The translations under genes were made by a program, and so were the position numbers. From assembly GCA_022702545.1 (NCBI GenBank), contig JAHRBC010000004.1, positions 6,292,001-6,356,000 on the forward strand: DNA of 64,000 bases, written 5' to 3'. Source of the DNA: Phycomyces nitens. Taxonomy: Eukaryota; Mucoromycota; Mucoromycetes; Mucorales; Phycomycetaceae. The notes beneath the pieces are model-generated. The model searched no databases and was not told the DNA's origin. It saw only the letters and a list, made by a program, of their open reading frames with translations. Every line of letters starts with the position of its first letter. Positions within the stretch are counted from its first letter, which is position 1. Positions 25,147-36,867 of this stretch are shown piece after piece.

Positions 25147-25807
25147 TTAATAATGTTTTGTAATCTCCTTTTCAACATCTTTGCTCAGATTCTCAATACT
25201 GTTGGCGAATTGGACCTTTTTAAGATCACGCAAAAGAGTCTTTGAGAGACCAAGATCAGCAGAACCTTCAAATGCTGCCTTGACCTTGGATGTCTGGTTG
25301 GACTCTGCCAATACACGAGCCAGAGTCTGGGTAACCATTGACTTCTTGATATCGTTGGGTCCGTCAATGTATTCAATCACAGCCATTGGAGCATTGTCAC
25401 CATAACGGTTTCCAATTCGCTGGATACGAGTATATCCACCGTTACGCTGGGCAAAACGAGGAGCAAGTTCATCAAAGAGCTTGGGAACTGTGACAGTTGG
25501 GCTCTATAGAGATACAATCAATTGACAGGAACCAACAGGTGCTTTAAAAGTTTATGGAAATTTCAGGTCCAAAAATGAATAAAGAGGCTCTTACGTAGAG
25601 GTAGGCAATAGCCTGACGCTTGGCTTCGACATTGCCCTTTTTTCCAAGAGTGATCATGCTATCTGCAATGGGCTTGAGCTCCTTTGCCTTTGCGACGGTG
25701 GTTTCGATCCGGCCAAACTCGATCAACGAGGATGCCAAGTTTCGCAAGAGAGCATTACGATGCGACGATGTGCGATTGAGACGACGAAAGTGCTTTCCGT
25801 GATGCAT
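25147..25807 (-). CDS. MRPL8: mitochondrial large-subunit ribosomal protein bL17m
   Basis: Exons complement(25595..25807, 25147..25503), phase 0, give 189 residues. The first exon is a textbook L17 domain: [29 protein letters not shown], with the conserved RRL-R-s-HR-AL-RNL pattern, then [20 protein letters not shown]. The second exon continues with [29 protein letters not shown], the conserved C-terminal part of the domain. The protein has a ~60-residue fungal C-terminal extension. It is a structural part of the mitochondrial large ribosomal subunit near the tunnel exit. There is no separate presequence; the basic N-terminus probably serves for import, as known for several fungal mitoribosomal proteins. 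Divergent from IBA57 across 311 bp. Confidence 0.97.
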
Positions 25808-26118
25808 ATTGGATGCAAATACAAAATGTTAAAGGTTGTAGAGCTGCCAAAATAAACGAGGCTTGTTTACTGCCCTTGCTACAATGTCCGTGACGGGCTT
25901 TGTCACGTGCACCGAGTTCCCCTCACAATTCTGAATGAGATTACATTTTCTCTGATTGATTTATAGTTGATTGATTGCGTACAAAAGCAAAAGCCATGCG
26001 TCTAATGATCCCCAGAATTCCTTTTGTACAGAGATCTCAAGGTGAATAGAAAATGAGACTATAGATATAAAAACCATATAAAATGTCGTGAGAATATATC
26101 AATAAAGAAAAAAGAAAT
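25808..26118. promoter_or_regulatory. bidirectional promoter region, L17m and IBA57
   Basis: A 311-bp spacer between two divergent genes for mitochondrial proteins. A TATA-like GATATAAAAACC lies at about 26064-26075, some 45-55 bp before the IBA57 ATG. A possible alternative IBA57 first exon (25996..26041) is inside it. Confidence 0.55.
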
Positions 26119-27394
26119 ATGCAAAAAGTGTGTAGACGGGCAGTAAGCACACAAGCCAGCCAACAGCAGGAACAGGCCAGCAAGTTCTGTCAGATCCCCA
26201 ACCGAGGGCTTCTTGAGCTTAGAGGACCTGATACCCTCAAGTTCCTCCAGGGACTCACAACAAATAACACCCGCAAGGTTGCTTTGGGCGGCGAGGGCTG
26301 TTACACCTCATTTTTAACCCCACAAGTAAGGGGAAATATTTTTAAAGATAAAAGTACTCAATAGATTGTTGGCCTTTGGCCTTGTGATATAAAGGGACGT
26401 GTTCTGTATGATGCATTTTTGTATCCTGTTAATGGAGAGACAGAAAAGTGGATTCTGGAATGCGATGAAAGGGTGGTTGGTAATGTTGCCAAACATCTAA
26501 AGAGGTACCAACTTCGTGCCAAGGTAAAGATCCAAGATATCACACAGGAGTACAGTGCATGGTCTGCATGGGGAGGAGATGTCCAAGAGACAGCAGTAGG
26601 ATGCCATGATCCACGCGTTCCTGGGCTTGGATATAGAGCAATTGTTCCCAAACAAACAGGTACAAGCAATCCGGCTTTAGGGGATATACCCAAGCACCCT
26701 GTAGTACTACTGACCACAAATTAAATGTAGATGTCAAATCTGCCTTGAGACTTGATAGTTTTGAAGAGGTCCCAGCAGAAGAATATACCATCCGCCGATT
26801 GGTGAATGGTGTGGCAGAAGGACCTGACGATATGTGGCCAGAGCACGCCTTACCCCTAGAGAGCAACGTGGATTATATGCATGGTGGTAGGCGGCTGTCA
26901 TTTAAGAGTAGAGTATGGCTATGTACTGATAAGATATACGTTTGGCAGTCGATTTCAACAAGGGATGCTATGTTGGCCAGGAACTAACCATTCGCACACA
27001 TCATACTGGTGTGGTTCGTAAGCGGATAGTGCCCATACAGATCTACAGTGGAAGGTATAATTGGCTAGAGCTAGTCAACCCAATCTCAATGGTCAATGTG
27101 TGTATTCATTATTGGTTTTGCAGTGTGCCAGAATCGCTTGTGGTCGATCGCAATTCTACCTATCCTGCTGGTCTGGAACCACAAGCAGACATCAAATTGG
27201 CCGACGGGTCAAGTAAAAGAAGTGTAGGCAAGCTTGGTAGTGGAATTCACAACATTGGACTGGCCTTGATGCGACTGGAGCACGTCAAGAAGTTTGAAAA
27301 CACACCGTCCAAGGCATTCAATGTGGCTGGTACTGATATATTCGTGCGCCCCTTTCTGCCTGCCTGGTGGCCTGTGGAAAAAGAGGAAAAATGA
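26119..27394 (+). CDS. IBA57: IBA57-like mitochondrial Fe-S cluster assembly factor
   Basis: Exons 26119..26325, 26395..26659, 26731..26886, 26949..27054 and 27124..27394 join in phase to 334 residues. The GcvT/YgfZ-type folate-binding fold is evident: GLLELRGPDTLKFLQGLTTN near the start, FLTPQGRVLYDAFLYP, and the diagnostic KGCYVGQE motif at 214-221, whose Cys is essential in the family. IBA57 works with ISCA1/ISCA2 to build 4Fe-4S clusters in the mitochondrial matrix. The N-terminus is Arg-rich and acid-free (VCRRAVSTQAS), consistent with import. An alternative start at 25996 spliced at 26041/26128 would lengthen this presequence (MRLMIPRIPFVQRSQ). It is followed 152 bp later by a calmodulin-like gene on the same strand. 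Confidence 0.95.
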
Positions 27395-27546
27395 GGCTCG
27401 CATCTAGAATACGTTTGGATTATGTAGTTTGTTAGAATCATCAATTATCTTGGCTTGAAATGTTTCCAAGATGGATTCTCAATCGATCCTGTCAATAAAT
27501 AGAGACAATTATTAGATATTAGTTCACTCTTTTCTCCTAGTTTCTC

Positions 27547-28286
27547 ATGGTACGCATTTTCCAATACATATAACTTTCTAATAATACTTTAAAAAGAAGG
27601 CTGACTCCAGTGACAAGTACCTCCAACACATCAAGCATTCGTTTGATACGTATGCCCATGGCCAGGGAATGAACCTCACTAGTCTATCGGATGTCTACAA
27701 GAAGGCCAATGTGTCTGCAACTCCTGATGAGATTGAGCGACAGGTGTGTGTGTGTGTGTGTGTAGGAAGCCTCAAAGCCAACACTAGACTAATCATTTCA
27801 TCAGATCAAGCTTTCCAATACAAAGGACCAAAACATGTTGGATTTCAATGAATTTCTGGCAGTAATGGACAAGGTACTTTAGGACACTTTAGGATACTTT
27901 ATGGCTTGCAATCTATTAAACAGACAACACAGGGGGACTATGAAGAAAGCGTATTAAAAGTGTTTGGAATCCTGGACACTGATCAGGATGGTCTCATCAA
28001 TAGCGAAGATCTCCAGCAAGGTCTTGTACTGTTTGGTAAATAATCCAAAAAGAGATGGCTTGATGTGTGTGTGTATATACATGTATTGATTTCAAAATCT
28101 AGGTGAGTCGGCAACAGACGAAGAGATTGACATGATGATCAAGGCAGCAGATGTGGATGGTGATGGTCTGCTCAACTTTGAAGAGTTTTTAAAGATCCTT
28201 GTAAGTTCCATATGGTCAGGATGGTCTTTTTTATTATTATTATTGATTTTCTTTAATAGACACCTTCCAAAATCAATGGGCATTAA
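27547..28286 (+). CDS. calmodulin-like EF-hand protein
   Basis: Exons 27547..27549, 27600..27743, 27805..27873, 27924..28035, 28103..28200 and 28260..28286 give 150 residues, the size of calmodulin. The start codon forms an exon by itself, a position where true calmodulin genes also have an intron, so the acceptor before GCTGAC (MADSSDKY) is preferred. The two N-terminal EF hands have lost their calcium ligands (loop-1 region [12 protein letters not shown]). EF3 (residues 90-101, [12 protein letters not shown]) has Asp instead of Glu at position 12, and EF4 (126-137, [12 protein letters not shown]) is canonical. Thus it probably binds one or two calcium ions. It could be a myosin light chain or Cdc31-like relative rather than calmodulin itself. 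Confidence 0.88.
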
Positions 28287-28381
28287 GATATAGAATCCTC
28301 ATACCTTATTTTACACATTGATATAAAAGAGATATTTGGGATACATAATAAAAAAAAAGATACAAGGAATTTTTTTTTGCT

Positions 28382-30256
28382 TTAAACAGGTCCAGCAGCA
28401 CATGTTTCTGGACTGGCCTCGTCTTGGAATGTCCTGAAGTTTTCCTTGAACATCCCGGCCACCTTGTTAATAGATTCTTCGAATGTCTGTGGAGTTCCCT
28501 GCCAAGCCTTTCGGGGATGAAGCAGTTCGTCGGGTACGCCTTCCACATGGGTAGGAATCGACAGGCCAAACACTTCAAACTTCTCAAACGAACTCTTGGC
28601 AAGAGTACCACTGTGAATTGCATCAAGAATGGCACGCGTGTATTTTAGTGGACAGCGCTTGGCATCTGATGCAGAGCCACCGACCCAGCCAGTGTTGATC
28701 AACCAGGCATCCGATGCATGCTCGCTCATCTTTTGGGCTAGCATGGTTGCATACTTTTGGGGATGTAGCACCAAGAATGGTGCACCAAAACAAGCCGAGA
28801 AGGTTGGAGTTGGTTCCACAATTCCATCTTCAGTGCCGGCAACCTTTGTCGTGTAGCCGGAAATGAAATGGTACATCACTTGGCTGGGTGTCAGCTTGGA
28901 AACAGGAGGAAGTACACCAAACGCATCGCAGGTAAGCAAAATCAAGTTCTTTGGGTGTCCACCCATGCAAGGTATCTTTGCATTTGGAATAAAGTCTAGA
29001 GATTGGGATTATTAGCAGGCCAATAATGCGCGTCTGTCTTACCAATTGGGTAGGCACAGCGAGTATTTTCAGTCAGGTAATCATCTGCATAGTCCACTAC
29101 ACGCGATTCCTCATTCAAGACCACATTCTCCAACACTGATCCAAATCGAATCGCATTAAAGATCTCGGGCTCCTTTTCACCCGAGAGATCGATACACTTT
29201 GCATAGCAACCGCCTTCAATGTTAAAGATGCCCGTGTCACTCCAACAATGCTCGTCATCACCAATCAAGTGGCGCTTGGGATCAGCACTGAGGGTGGTCT
29301 TGCCAGTTCCAGAAAGACCAAAGAACACCGAAACATCACCATCTGGGCCTTCGTTTGCCGAAGAGTGGAGAGAGAGAACGCCGGCCTTGGGCATCAGGTA
29401 GTGCATGACTGTAAAGATCTTTAGGGGAATTAGCCATCAATCGTATCGCAATCCGTTCAACTTACACCCTTTTTCATTTCTCCTGCATACTCTGTACCAA
29501 GAATAACCATCTCTGCACGCTTAAAATTGATCGAGACAGATGTGGTCGAGGTCATTCCAGTCGTGTATCTGTTGGCCGGGAACTCTCCGGCATTGAAGAT
29601 CGTGAAGTCTGGTGTGCCAAAGTTCTCGAGCTCTTCTTCAGTGGGACGAATGAGCATGTTGTGCATAAACAGGATATGATACGCGCGCGAAGCAATCACG
29701 CGAACCTTTTTGCGATACTTTGGGTCCCAGCCAGCATAGCCATCAAACACATAGAGCCGAGGGTGGGTGTTGAGGTAGTCGACGGCGCGTTCACGATTGA
29801 TCAAGAACACCTGTTCGCTCATCTTGGTGTTGACAGGACCCCACTAAAATACCTGAATGAGTACCAGGCAAATGAATGTGTTTAATTACCCAAATATCCT
29901 TGGTTGATCCTGCTTCTTCCACGATACGCTTGTCATTAGGACTACGACCCGTCTTCTTGCCCGAGTATGAACAGAGAGCACCAGCGGATGAGATCACCGT
30001 GCCGAGTTCGTGGGTCAAGGCCTCTTCATACAAAACTGGGACCGATGGGTTGTGTTTGATGGTAACCTATGGTATGGTCGTTAATTGAGGTTGTTTTGCA
30101 AACCCTGGTGTTGGTTACCTTGTCATAGTCAATACCAGCCAAATGAAGCTCTTCTTCGACCTTTGTGTGCTGGCCAGGCGAATATGGACGAGGGGATCCT
30201 GGCCTGCCATGAGGAGAGTTGGGACGACTGTGGGAAGAGTTGGGACGGAAAGACAT
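28382..30256 (-). CDS. PCK1: phosphoenolpyruvate carboxykinase (ATP)
   Basis: Exons complement(30119..30256, 29890..30066, 29466..29843, 29043..29418, 28382..28995) give 560 residues in phase. It converts oxaloacetate and ATP to phosphoenolpyruvate, the committed step of gluconeogenesis, in the cytosol. Signatures: [16 protein letters not shown] in the substrate-binding region, the kinase-1a P-loop [11 protein letters not shown] (265-275), GDDEHCWSD in the kinase-2 metal site, and the downstream block [12 protein letters not shown]. The N-terminal ~37 residues are a Ser/Pro/Arg-rich extension with three Ser-Pro sites ([19 protein letters not shown]) ahead of the catalytic core. A TATA-like element lies ~50 bp upstream. 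In fungi this gene is usually glucose-repressed and induced on acetate or ethanol. Confidence 0.97.
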
Positions 30257-30304
30257 TCTGAACAAAGGATTTCAGTGATGTTTGGAGGGCTTGATTTTTT
30301 GGCG

Positions 30305-30314
30305 TTTTTATATT
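30305..30314 (-). promoter_or_regulatory. TATA-like box of PEP carboxykinase gene
   Basis: Gene-strand AATATAAAAA, about 50 bp before the ATG at 30256. Confidence 0.5.
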
Positions 30315-30565
30315 CACAAAAGCCGGTTAGAACCTCCTGATGTGATGCCCCTAGTTTCCCATCCAAAAAAGATGTTATTTTTGTGAAACATGTTAAGCCA
30401 CCAAAGCAAGTCTAACAAGTTGTTTGCCACCAAACATGATAATTATCAAGTGTATATATAGGTAGATAATAAACAATATTCTTCCAAAGGACTTGTAGTT
30501 GACTTTAATTTGCTACAAGCAAGCAATCAAGCAATCGATAAATCAATCAATTAATCAGTCAACCT

Positions 30566-30605
30566 ACTAAAGAACTAAAGAACTAAAGAACTAAAGAACT
30601 AAAGA
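30566..30605. repeat. 8-bp tandem repeat (CTAAAGAA)n
   Basis: About five head-to-tail copies of CTAAAGAA, some 310-350 bp upstream of the PEPCK start codon. Confidence 0.85.
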
Positions 30606-31167
30606 GCCTCAACTGTTAATCAAGGCGTCATGGGAAAATAAAGTTGGAGCGTGAGAATGGAATTATTTTTTGTACAAAAAGCGTGGTTGTATAAATGCGA
30701 ATAATTCGCTCATGAGATAAATGAAGAAATAGGAATTGGCCTGTTTCAATCTGCCATGAATATTGCTATTATTATTGCTATTATCAAAGGTTTAATCAAT
30801 AATAGCAACATTTGGTTTCTGACCAAAGAAATGTATATTTTTTTTTAAAAAGGTCCAGTATTTTTGGAATTGAGAATACTGATTTGAAAATATCGATTTT
30901 TTAGTAAATATGTATTTAGCAAAGAATGAGGATTGTTTAAGATCAAGACCCACAGCATGCTCTTCATTTGCCCAGATGAAAAGTACAAGGAGTATGATGA
31001 TGATAATGATAATTGTACGCTACCGTATTTCTGAACCATTGCAATCGTACAAAATATCCCTGCAATAGGTCAATTCTTTTGTTACTAGAGATGCATATGA
31101 AACATTTATATCTTTAGACTTGTTGGAATACTCAACAATTATGCACCTAAAAAAAAGAAGGGGGAAT

Positions 31168-31199
<32 letters not shown>

Positions 31200-31572
31200 T
31201 TATTTTTTACATTGGAATATACACATATGTGTATATACTTCTTAGATTGCATTTTGGCGGAAAGGAGCTGTATGTATATAGATATATATAGATATATATT
31301 CTGCTTTTAATAACACAGCCCAAAAAGTGCTACTATAATCTTGTTTGTAATGAAATAGTATATGATAAACTCAATTTATTGGCAGGGGATAAAGATGTTT
31401 GGACTCTTTAATGATGGTTGGAACTGTGATTGCAATTGTGGTGTATTTTTATAGCACAAGAAGGAAAATGAAGAACCAAGGAAATACAAGATATAAAGAC
31501 TCCTTGTAAAGAATAAAGTAAAATAGAATAGAATAAAATAAAATAATAATAATGATAAAGAAAAAAATAAAG

Positions 31573-31586
31573 CCCCCCCCCCCCCC
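31573..31586. repeat. poly-C (C14) tract
   Basis: Uninterrupted run of 14 C, followed by T6, about 150 bp downstream of the APSES-factor stop. Confidence 0.9.
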
Positions 31587-31731
31587 TTTTTTAACAAAAT
31601 CCATTGAACCCCTTCTAGCACACACATACACCGATTTTTTTCTCTCTGTCTCTGTCTCTGTCTCTGTCTCTTTTAGATATATATAAATATATATCGGCTC
31701 CTCCTTCATTTTCCCCTGCATACATGTATTC

Positions 31732-31881
31732 TCACCATGCCTGTCGTGTCAGGTCTCTTTCATCCTTTTCTTGAATCGGGCGTTGGTAAGTGCAAAATGA
31801 GGGGTTTGTCTCTTGAGAGAGCAAGGGAGGTGGCTGCTGCTGTTGTTGTTGTTGTTGCTGTTGCTGTTGTTGCTGCTGTTG

Positions 31882-31920
<39 letters not shown>

Positions 31921-33570
31921 GAGATCAGTGTCGCGTGGCATGCCAGGCGTACCGAGTGGATGGAAGGCAGAGGTGTGCAGGATTGCTTTGACACCGGCGT
32001 AACGATTACTATTGCCAAATTGTGTGGGAGACAAGTCCGAGCCGGATGGATAAGACTTTCCCGGACCATAAAACGATTCTACCGAATAACGCCTATCCTT
32101 TTTTGCATTGTCCTGCATCAAGCCCATATCACCTGCATGATGTTCGGGGCTGTACATCGAGAACGCAGATGGTGCATCATAGTGTGCCACACTGCCATTT
32201 GCACCATTGGTGGGGTTACTGTTAGATGTGGTATTGTTGTTTGGGTTGGCTGAATTGCCAGCACTGGTACTCGAACCAGCGGCCGCCGCCACGGTAGAAG
32301 TGGTTGTATTGGCCGAGGTAGTGATGGTAGCAGCACTGCCGCCACCGCTTGTTCCATTAGCTCCACAATTGTTATTGTTGCCGTTGTTTCCAGGGGACTG
32401 GCTCACGCGGTAATCATTAGGGGTTAAATAGCTTGCTTCATTGGCAGAAAGCTCATTCTTGGTATCCTGGAGCTGGCCCGGAAAGCTAAGAGGTCTGTGG
32501 TGGCCTGTTGAAGAGGGTTAGGATCAAGGACAGCTAAGCAAATCACACTTACCTCGAGACATTGGGACCATTTGTTGCAAAGGACTGCCAGTCATGGTGT
32601 TGGGTGGACTGGGTACATGGCTGGTGTGGAGGGACGCTGGATAAAGAAGAGCACTTGGATCATCGACAAACAGAGGATATAAAAGATCGTATATCTTGAA
32701 TTGGGATGCCAATGCCTTTGCTCTAGCAAATGTGATCCTACAACAGAATAAATAAATACATATATATATATATCATGCAAATATTGACATTTGGCTTACC
32801 AGACTCCCTTGAGATGCATGGCGCCCACCTTGACGACCACTCGGCCCTTTTCATTCTTGAGAATCCCGTCGCGTTTTCCTCGAGACATGCCGGCAACATT
32901 GAGTAGTTTGGTGCCATTGATCATGTCATTGTCTATAGAGTTGTCAGAATGGCTGTGGAATCAATTGATGACCTGTTGTTATTATACCTTGACGTCTGGC
33001 TACACAAAGACCATTGGCATCTACCTGGTAGCACAACGTACTCTCGTCTTCCCAGAGCGTGGTTGTGAGTTTGCGTTGGCCAAAGCTGGGTCTGGGGTAG
33101 CCTGGAAATGGCGATGTGGTGTAAGTGTATGCATTTGTATAAGATTGGTGCTGCTGTTTCTGCTGGGCAGAGACATAGGGATGATATGGAAGCGCGCGTG
33201 GGGCCAGGTAGGAAGGAGACTGAACGTTCTGCGGTGGAATGGTTGATAGATTATTGGGCGTAGAAGTCATGAGTAGACTTCTTTCGTTGCGCTGAGTCAG
33301 GAGACTGTTTGCTTGCTGTTGTTGATTGTGGTGTTTTGGATCGCTGGTATTATTGAGATTCCAGCCACTTTCGTCGTGCCAGCCTGTGAATTGGGTCGGA
33401 CCGGAAGACAAGGTTCCGCTCCCTGCATAATAGGATGCACCGGTGGCTCCAGGTCTAGGCTGACTATCGAGTGGCCTGGTTGGCTGGCCGTAGTTATAGT
33501 GCGAACTTGGCGTAGGCGGTGATATGGCAGGTTGTCCATAGACGTAGGGTGGGCTGGAAGATGAGGACAT
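31732..33570 (-). CDS. APSES-domain transcription factor (StuA/Efg1 type) with polyQ tract
   Basis: Exons complement(32988..33570, 32800..32932, 32553..32737, 31732..32504) join in phase to 557 residues. The APSES DNA-binding domain lies at about 170-275: [38 protein letters not shown], then [20 protein letters not shown] and [12 protein letters not shown], which match the Asm1/Phd1/Sok2/Efg1/StuA family that controls hyphal growth and sporulation. The N-terminal 165 residues are Ser/Pro/Tyr/Gln-rich. The C-terminal half is low-complexity: Asn/Gly/Thr/Ser/Ala tracts and then 29 consecutive Gln encoded by mixed CAA/CAG at 31834-31920, followed by three Pro. It acts in the nucleus. The unusually long upstream region (1.9 kb) is typical of regulators of development. 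Confidence 0.95.
31834..31920 (-). repeat. 29-codon glutamine tract in APSES factor
   Basis: CAG and CAA codons are interspersed (CTG/TTG on the + strand), so it is not a pure trinucleotide repeat; the pure CAG section near 31892-31917 is the part most likely to vary in length. Confidence 0.95.
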
Positions 33571-35475
33571 TATTGAGAGTGTGGGGGTGTTACTAGATAT
33601 AATTATTTAGAAAGGCCAATAATCGCGTTATTTGATTGAGAACTGTAGAGCACAGACGTCACTAGAAGGAAAAGGGCTATGCAGCAATGTCTAATTGTCT
33701 GTTATGTTCGTCTAGATGACTGGATATGTGCATATTTGAATTAAACAAGAGAGTTTATACTTACAGTCAGAATGAAGCTGTCTAGGTATTAATGGTAAGG
33801 GTGTGATGACAATAATGTTTAATATTAAGACTTTAATATAGATGTAAGCGTGTCTGTGTATCTCTGTGTCTCTGTGTCTCTGTGTCTCTGTGTATCTCTG
33901 TGTCTGTGTGTCTGTCTGTGTGTGTGTGTGTGTGTGTGTGTTGAATGCAATGGAGGCGTGCAAGTGTATATGTGCCTGTATCTTTATTTCAATCTCTTGG
34001 TTAAAGTGGTGGGAAAGAATCGTTTCTGATAGATATATAGATACCTTTCTATATATATATTTCTGATCTTGTCTACGCGAGGCGACAGAGATGAGAAAAG
34101 GGAAAAGACAAGAAAGAGAGAGAGAGATTGAGAGAAAGTTTAAACAAAATAAAGGAAATGACGAGTAAAAAGAATAAGAAATATAAAAATAAAATAAAAA
34201 TAAAAAAAGGCTCAGTCAGTATCTTACTTCTGCTACCCCCTCTTTTTATTTTTTATTTTTTTATAAAAAATAAATAATGATAATAATAATAATAGTATTA
34301 TTATTATCGTTAATATTTATTATTTCCATAACAAGGCTTGTTGGATGTTATGTGAAATGGACATTCAGACAATAACTTGGATGTCGGCTCCTTTAGGTAC
34401 AGCACTTTATACTTTACATTCTATTCATTAATGTTAGGATGCTAATAAAATGAACATTTTATTCATGCTTTTGTATTTTTGTACAAAACGGATACCATGT
34501 ACATGTGTATATAGACTGCAGAACCATGCAAGATGTGTATGCGCATGTATTTACTTTTATAGATCCCTAAACTAATCCGTAAACAATCCCTAAACTAATA
34601 ACAATAATAATAATACTGTGACAATATTTGATGATTTGGAATAATTGTACTTTATTAATAATCAAACTATCACAGGCCAAGAGCAATAGGAAAGAGCATT
34701 CTTGTTCCTGATCATCTTATTCCACAATTAAGAAAAATCCACTCTAATCCCAAGGCTTTATCATGAGATTGATGGGTTAGGTTAGGTTGATGATATGCTT
34801 TAAAGATTTCATTCCTTTCATCATGACGAACAGCGAAACAACTGTAGTCATCCTGTGTCTGTCATGTCAGTCTTATTTCCAATACACACACATGTATATA
34901 TATATATATATTTATATATACTTATACAAAAAAGCAAGATTAATAGATAAAGATACGTTTAGTATAGAATTTGAATAACCACAATCCCCCCCTTTTTTTT
35001 ATAATTTATAAATACATGAAAATTATTTAATATCTCTTGCAAGATACTCACAATACAAAAAGTGTTGTCCATGGCCCTACATCCATGCATTGTATCACCA
35101 GAACCCTGAAGGCCACAAACAATCCAACCCAAATAAATTACATTTATAAAGATTGATCTTTATCAATACAGGCATACATATTATATTGGTTTGGCAAGAA
35201 CAAGAGAGGGGATAGATCTACTGTGCTTCCCCTTGAATGTCCTGCATTAGAAACACAAGGAGTTCTTTAAGCATATTATATATATATACATATATATATA
35301 TTAAGATCCTAATAGTTGTGCGAGTATATCCAAGTATTCTAGCCAACAAAAATACCAAAGGGAGTCAGACTTCACCCCTTTGTTTTGAAAAAAAAAAAGA
35401 GAGTTGTAAAACACATCATTGAATGAACCTCTTCTTGTAAAATAGTACTAGTAATAATAAATAAATAAATAAATA
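33571..35475. promoter_or_regulatory. long divergent promoter region, APSES factor and MIT-domain gene
   Basis: About 1.9 kb with no supported gene. It contains a GT/CT-rich microsatellite at 33845-33940, A/T-rich runs near 34180-34320, a TA repeat near 34896-34918 and another near 35277-35300. An intron in the 5' UTR of the APSES gene is possible but not demonstrable. Confidence 0.5.
33858..33941. repeat. GTCTCT / GT microsatellite
   Basis: Alternating TGTGTCTC-type units running into about 12 GT dinucleotides, upstream of the APSES factor. Confidence 0.85.
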
Positions 35476-36767
35476 ATGTCCCTGCCTGCCATTTTGCCCG
35501 AAACAGATCCAAACGTGTCATTGACAACATCGATTGCAAAAGAGATCCTCAAGAATGCACTGGAAAAAGCATGTTTTGCTGTCCAATGCGATGCCGCTGG
35601 TGAAGTCAATGATGCAAGGGATGCTTACATTGAAGCCCTCGCCCTTTTGGTGTGTGTATTACCAACCGTCAGTGGTGACCGTGACCGTGCACGACTCCAG
35701 ATAATTGTAAGCGTCTGATTTCTAGAGACAGTCCATTAACCATCACAGTATGATTTGTACCTTGCTCGTCTCGAGGTATTACAGTCAGCAATTGGGCCTA
35801 GTTCTGATGAGCATCGGCTAAGCTGGGTGACCCTGCCAGAAGAAGACCAGCCAAACCACCAAAGCACGCCTGAACCTATGATTCTGCCAGAACCAATTCA
35901 CCCACTGGCAGATCTGATCCATACTCGCTGGGCTCGCCAAGACACTTTTCTACAGACCCCAGCCAGTCCACCTGTTGTGCCAGAGACTTGCAAGGACCTC
36001 AGACTGATGTTTGCCCTGGAAAAGAGCATTCTTCAGGGCGAGTTTATTAGTGAAAAGCTGTTTATTCCAAAGGCAATTTGGACGCAATCAAACATCCGGC
36101 TCTCTTCTCTTGACACAAAGATCGCCACCTGTGAAACTCTGTTTTGGAACCTTACTCGACTAGAGGCCGTCTCGGACCATTCTAATCCAACCCAAAGCGT
36201 ACGGCTGCTGGGTGCCCTTGAAGAATGGCTCAAGATCCTGCAGGCAAAGCTGCCCAAGAAGCTTAGAGAAAAAGCCAAGAAAGAATGTGGCGAAACTATA
36301 AAGACTCGCAAGCGACAGTCAATTGTGTCTTGGAGCAGCCACCGCCTAAGCAAATCAATGGCAAAGGTTAATGACACATTTAGTCTCACTTCTTCGTAAG
36401 TCCTTTAAAGCATTATATTGTGTATTTATTATCCACACCAGAGAGACTCAATACCAGCTGTATGTTGCATCCCTTACTCGGTTATTTGACAAGATGCACA
36501 TCCTAGGTAAGTCCGAGCACGCCTGTACATTGCCTAAAAACCTAACCTCCTTATGTACCAATGCTTGAATCATGTGTAGAACAATGGCATAATCATTATT
36601 CAAGTCAAACACAAACAAGGGTGATTGAAAAGGCCCTAGAAAGACTGCGCAGAATATGCACACTCCTTGGTCTTATCACAGCTGGCTTTGTCCTCCGGGA
36701 TGTATCGGTCTTGCTTGGGAAATGGCTACAGTCTGTAGAGAGTCCAGAACAACATCAGATTGAATAG
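35476..36767 (+). CDS. MIT-domain-containing protein
   Basis: Exons 35476..35706, 35749..36395, 36442..36506 and 36580..36767 give 376 residues in phase. An N-terminal three-helix MIT domain lies at about 15-90 (NALEKACFAVQCDAAGEVNDARDAY, then LQIIYDLYLARLEVLQ). MIT domains bind ESCRT-III tails, as in Vps4 and related endosomal proteins. The middle (~95-160) is Pro-rich. The rest is helical with a Lys-rich block (LPKKLREKAKKE) and ends in a Leu-rich helix. There is no AAA or protease domain, so it is not Vps4 or calpain. It belongs to a fungal MIT-only group of undefined role; endosome or membrane-traffic function is inferred. Its stop is 100 bp from that of the convergent arrestin gene. Confidence 0.8.
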
Positions 36768-36867
36768 AAAGCTAGTAGGAATACATTGTTTTTTTTTGTT
36801 TTTTTTTATTTAATAAACATTTATAATTATAATAATGGTAATGGTAATGGTAATAATATAGAGGCCA
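36768..36867. other. short convergent intergenic region
   Basis: A 100-bp spacer between two tail-to-tail genes, with T9 tracts followed by AATAAA and a small (TAATGG)n repeat at about 36833-36853. It probably serves as the polyadenylation region for both strands. Confidence 0.6.

Larger units (their letters stand above)
30315..31731. other. intergenic spacer, PEPCK promoter and repeats
   Basis: No gene seen. It contains the PEPCK upstream region, an 8-bp tandem repeat at about 30566-30605, a (TTA)n tract at about 31170-31200 and a C14 tract at 31573-31586. Confidence 0.6.

Noticed and set aside
31813..32253. Plus-strand ORF beginning with a long Leu run
   Set aside because: It is the antisense frame of the polyQ region of the APSES factor (CTG on + is CAG on -).
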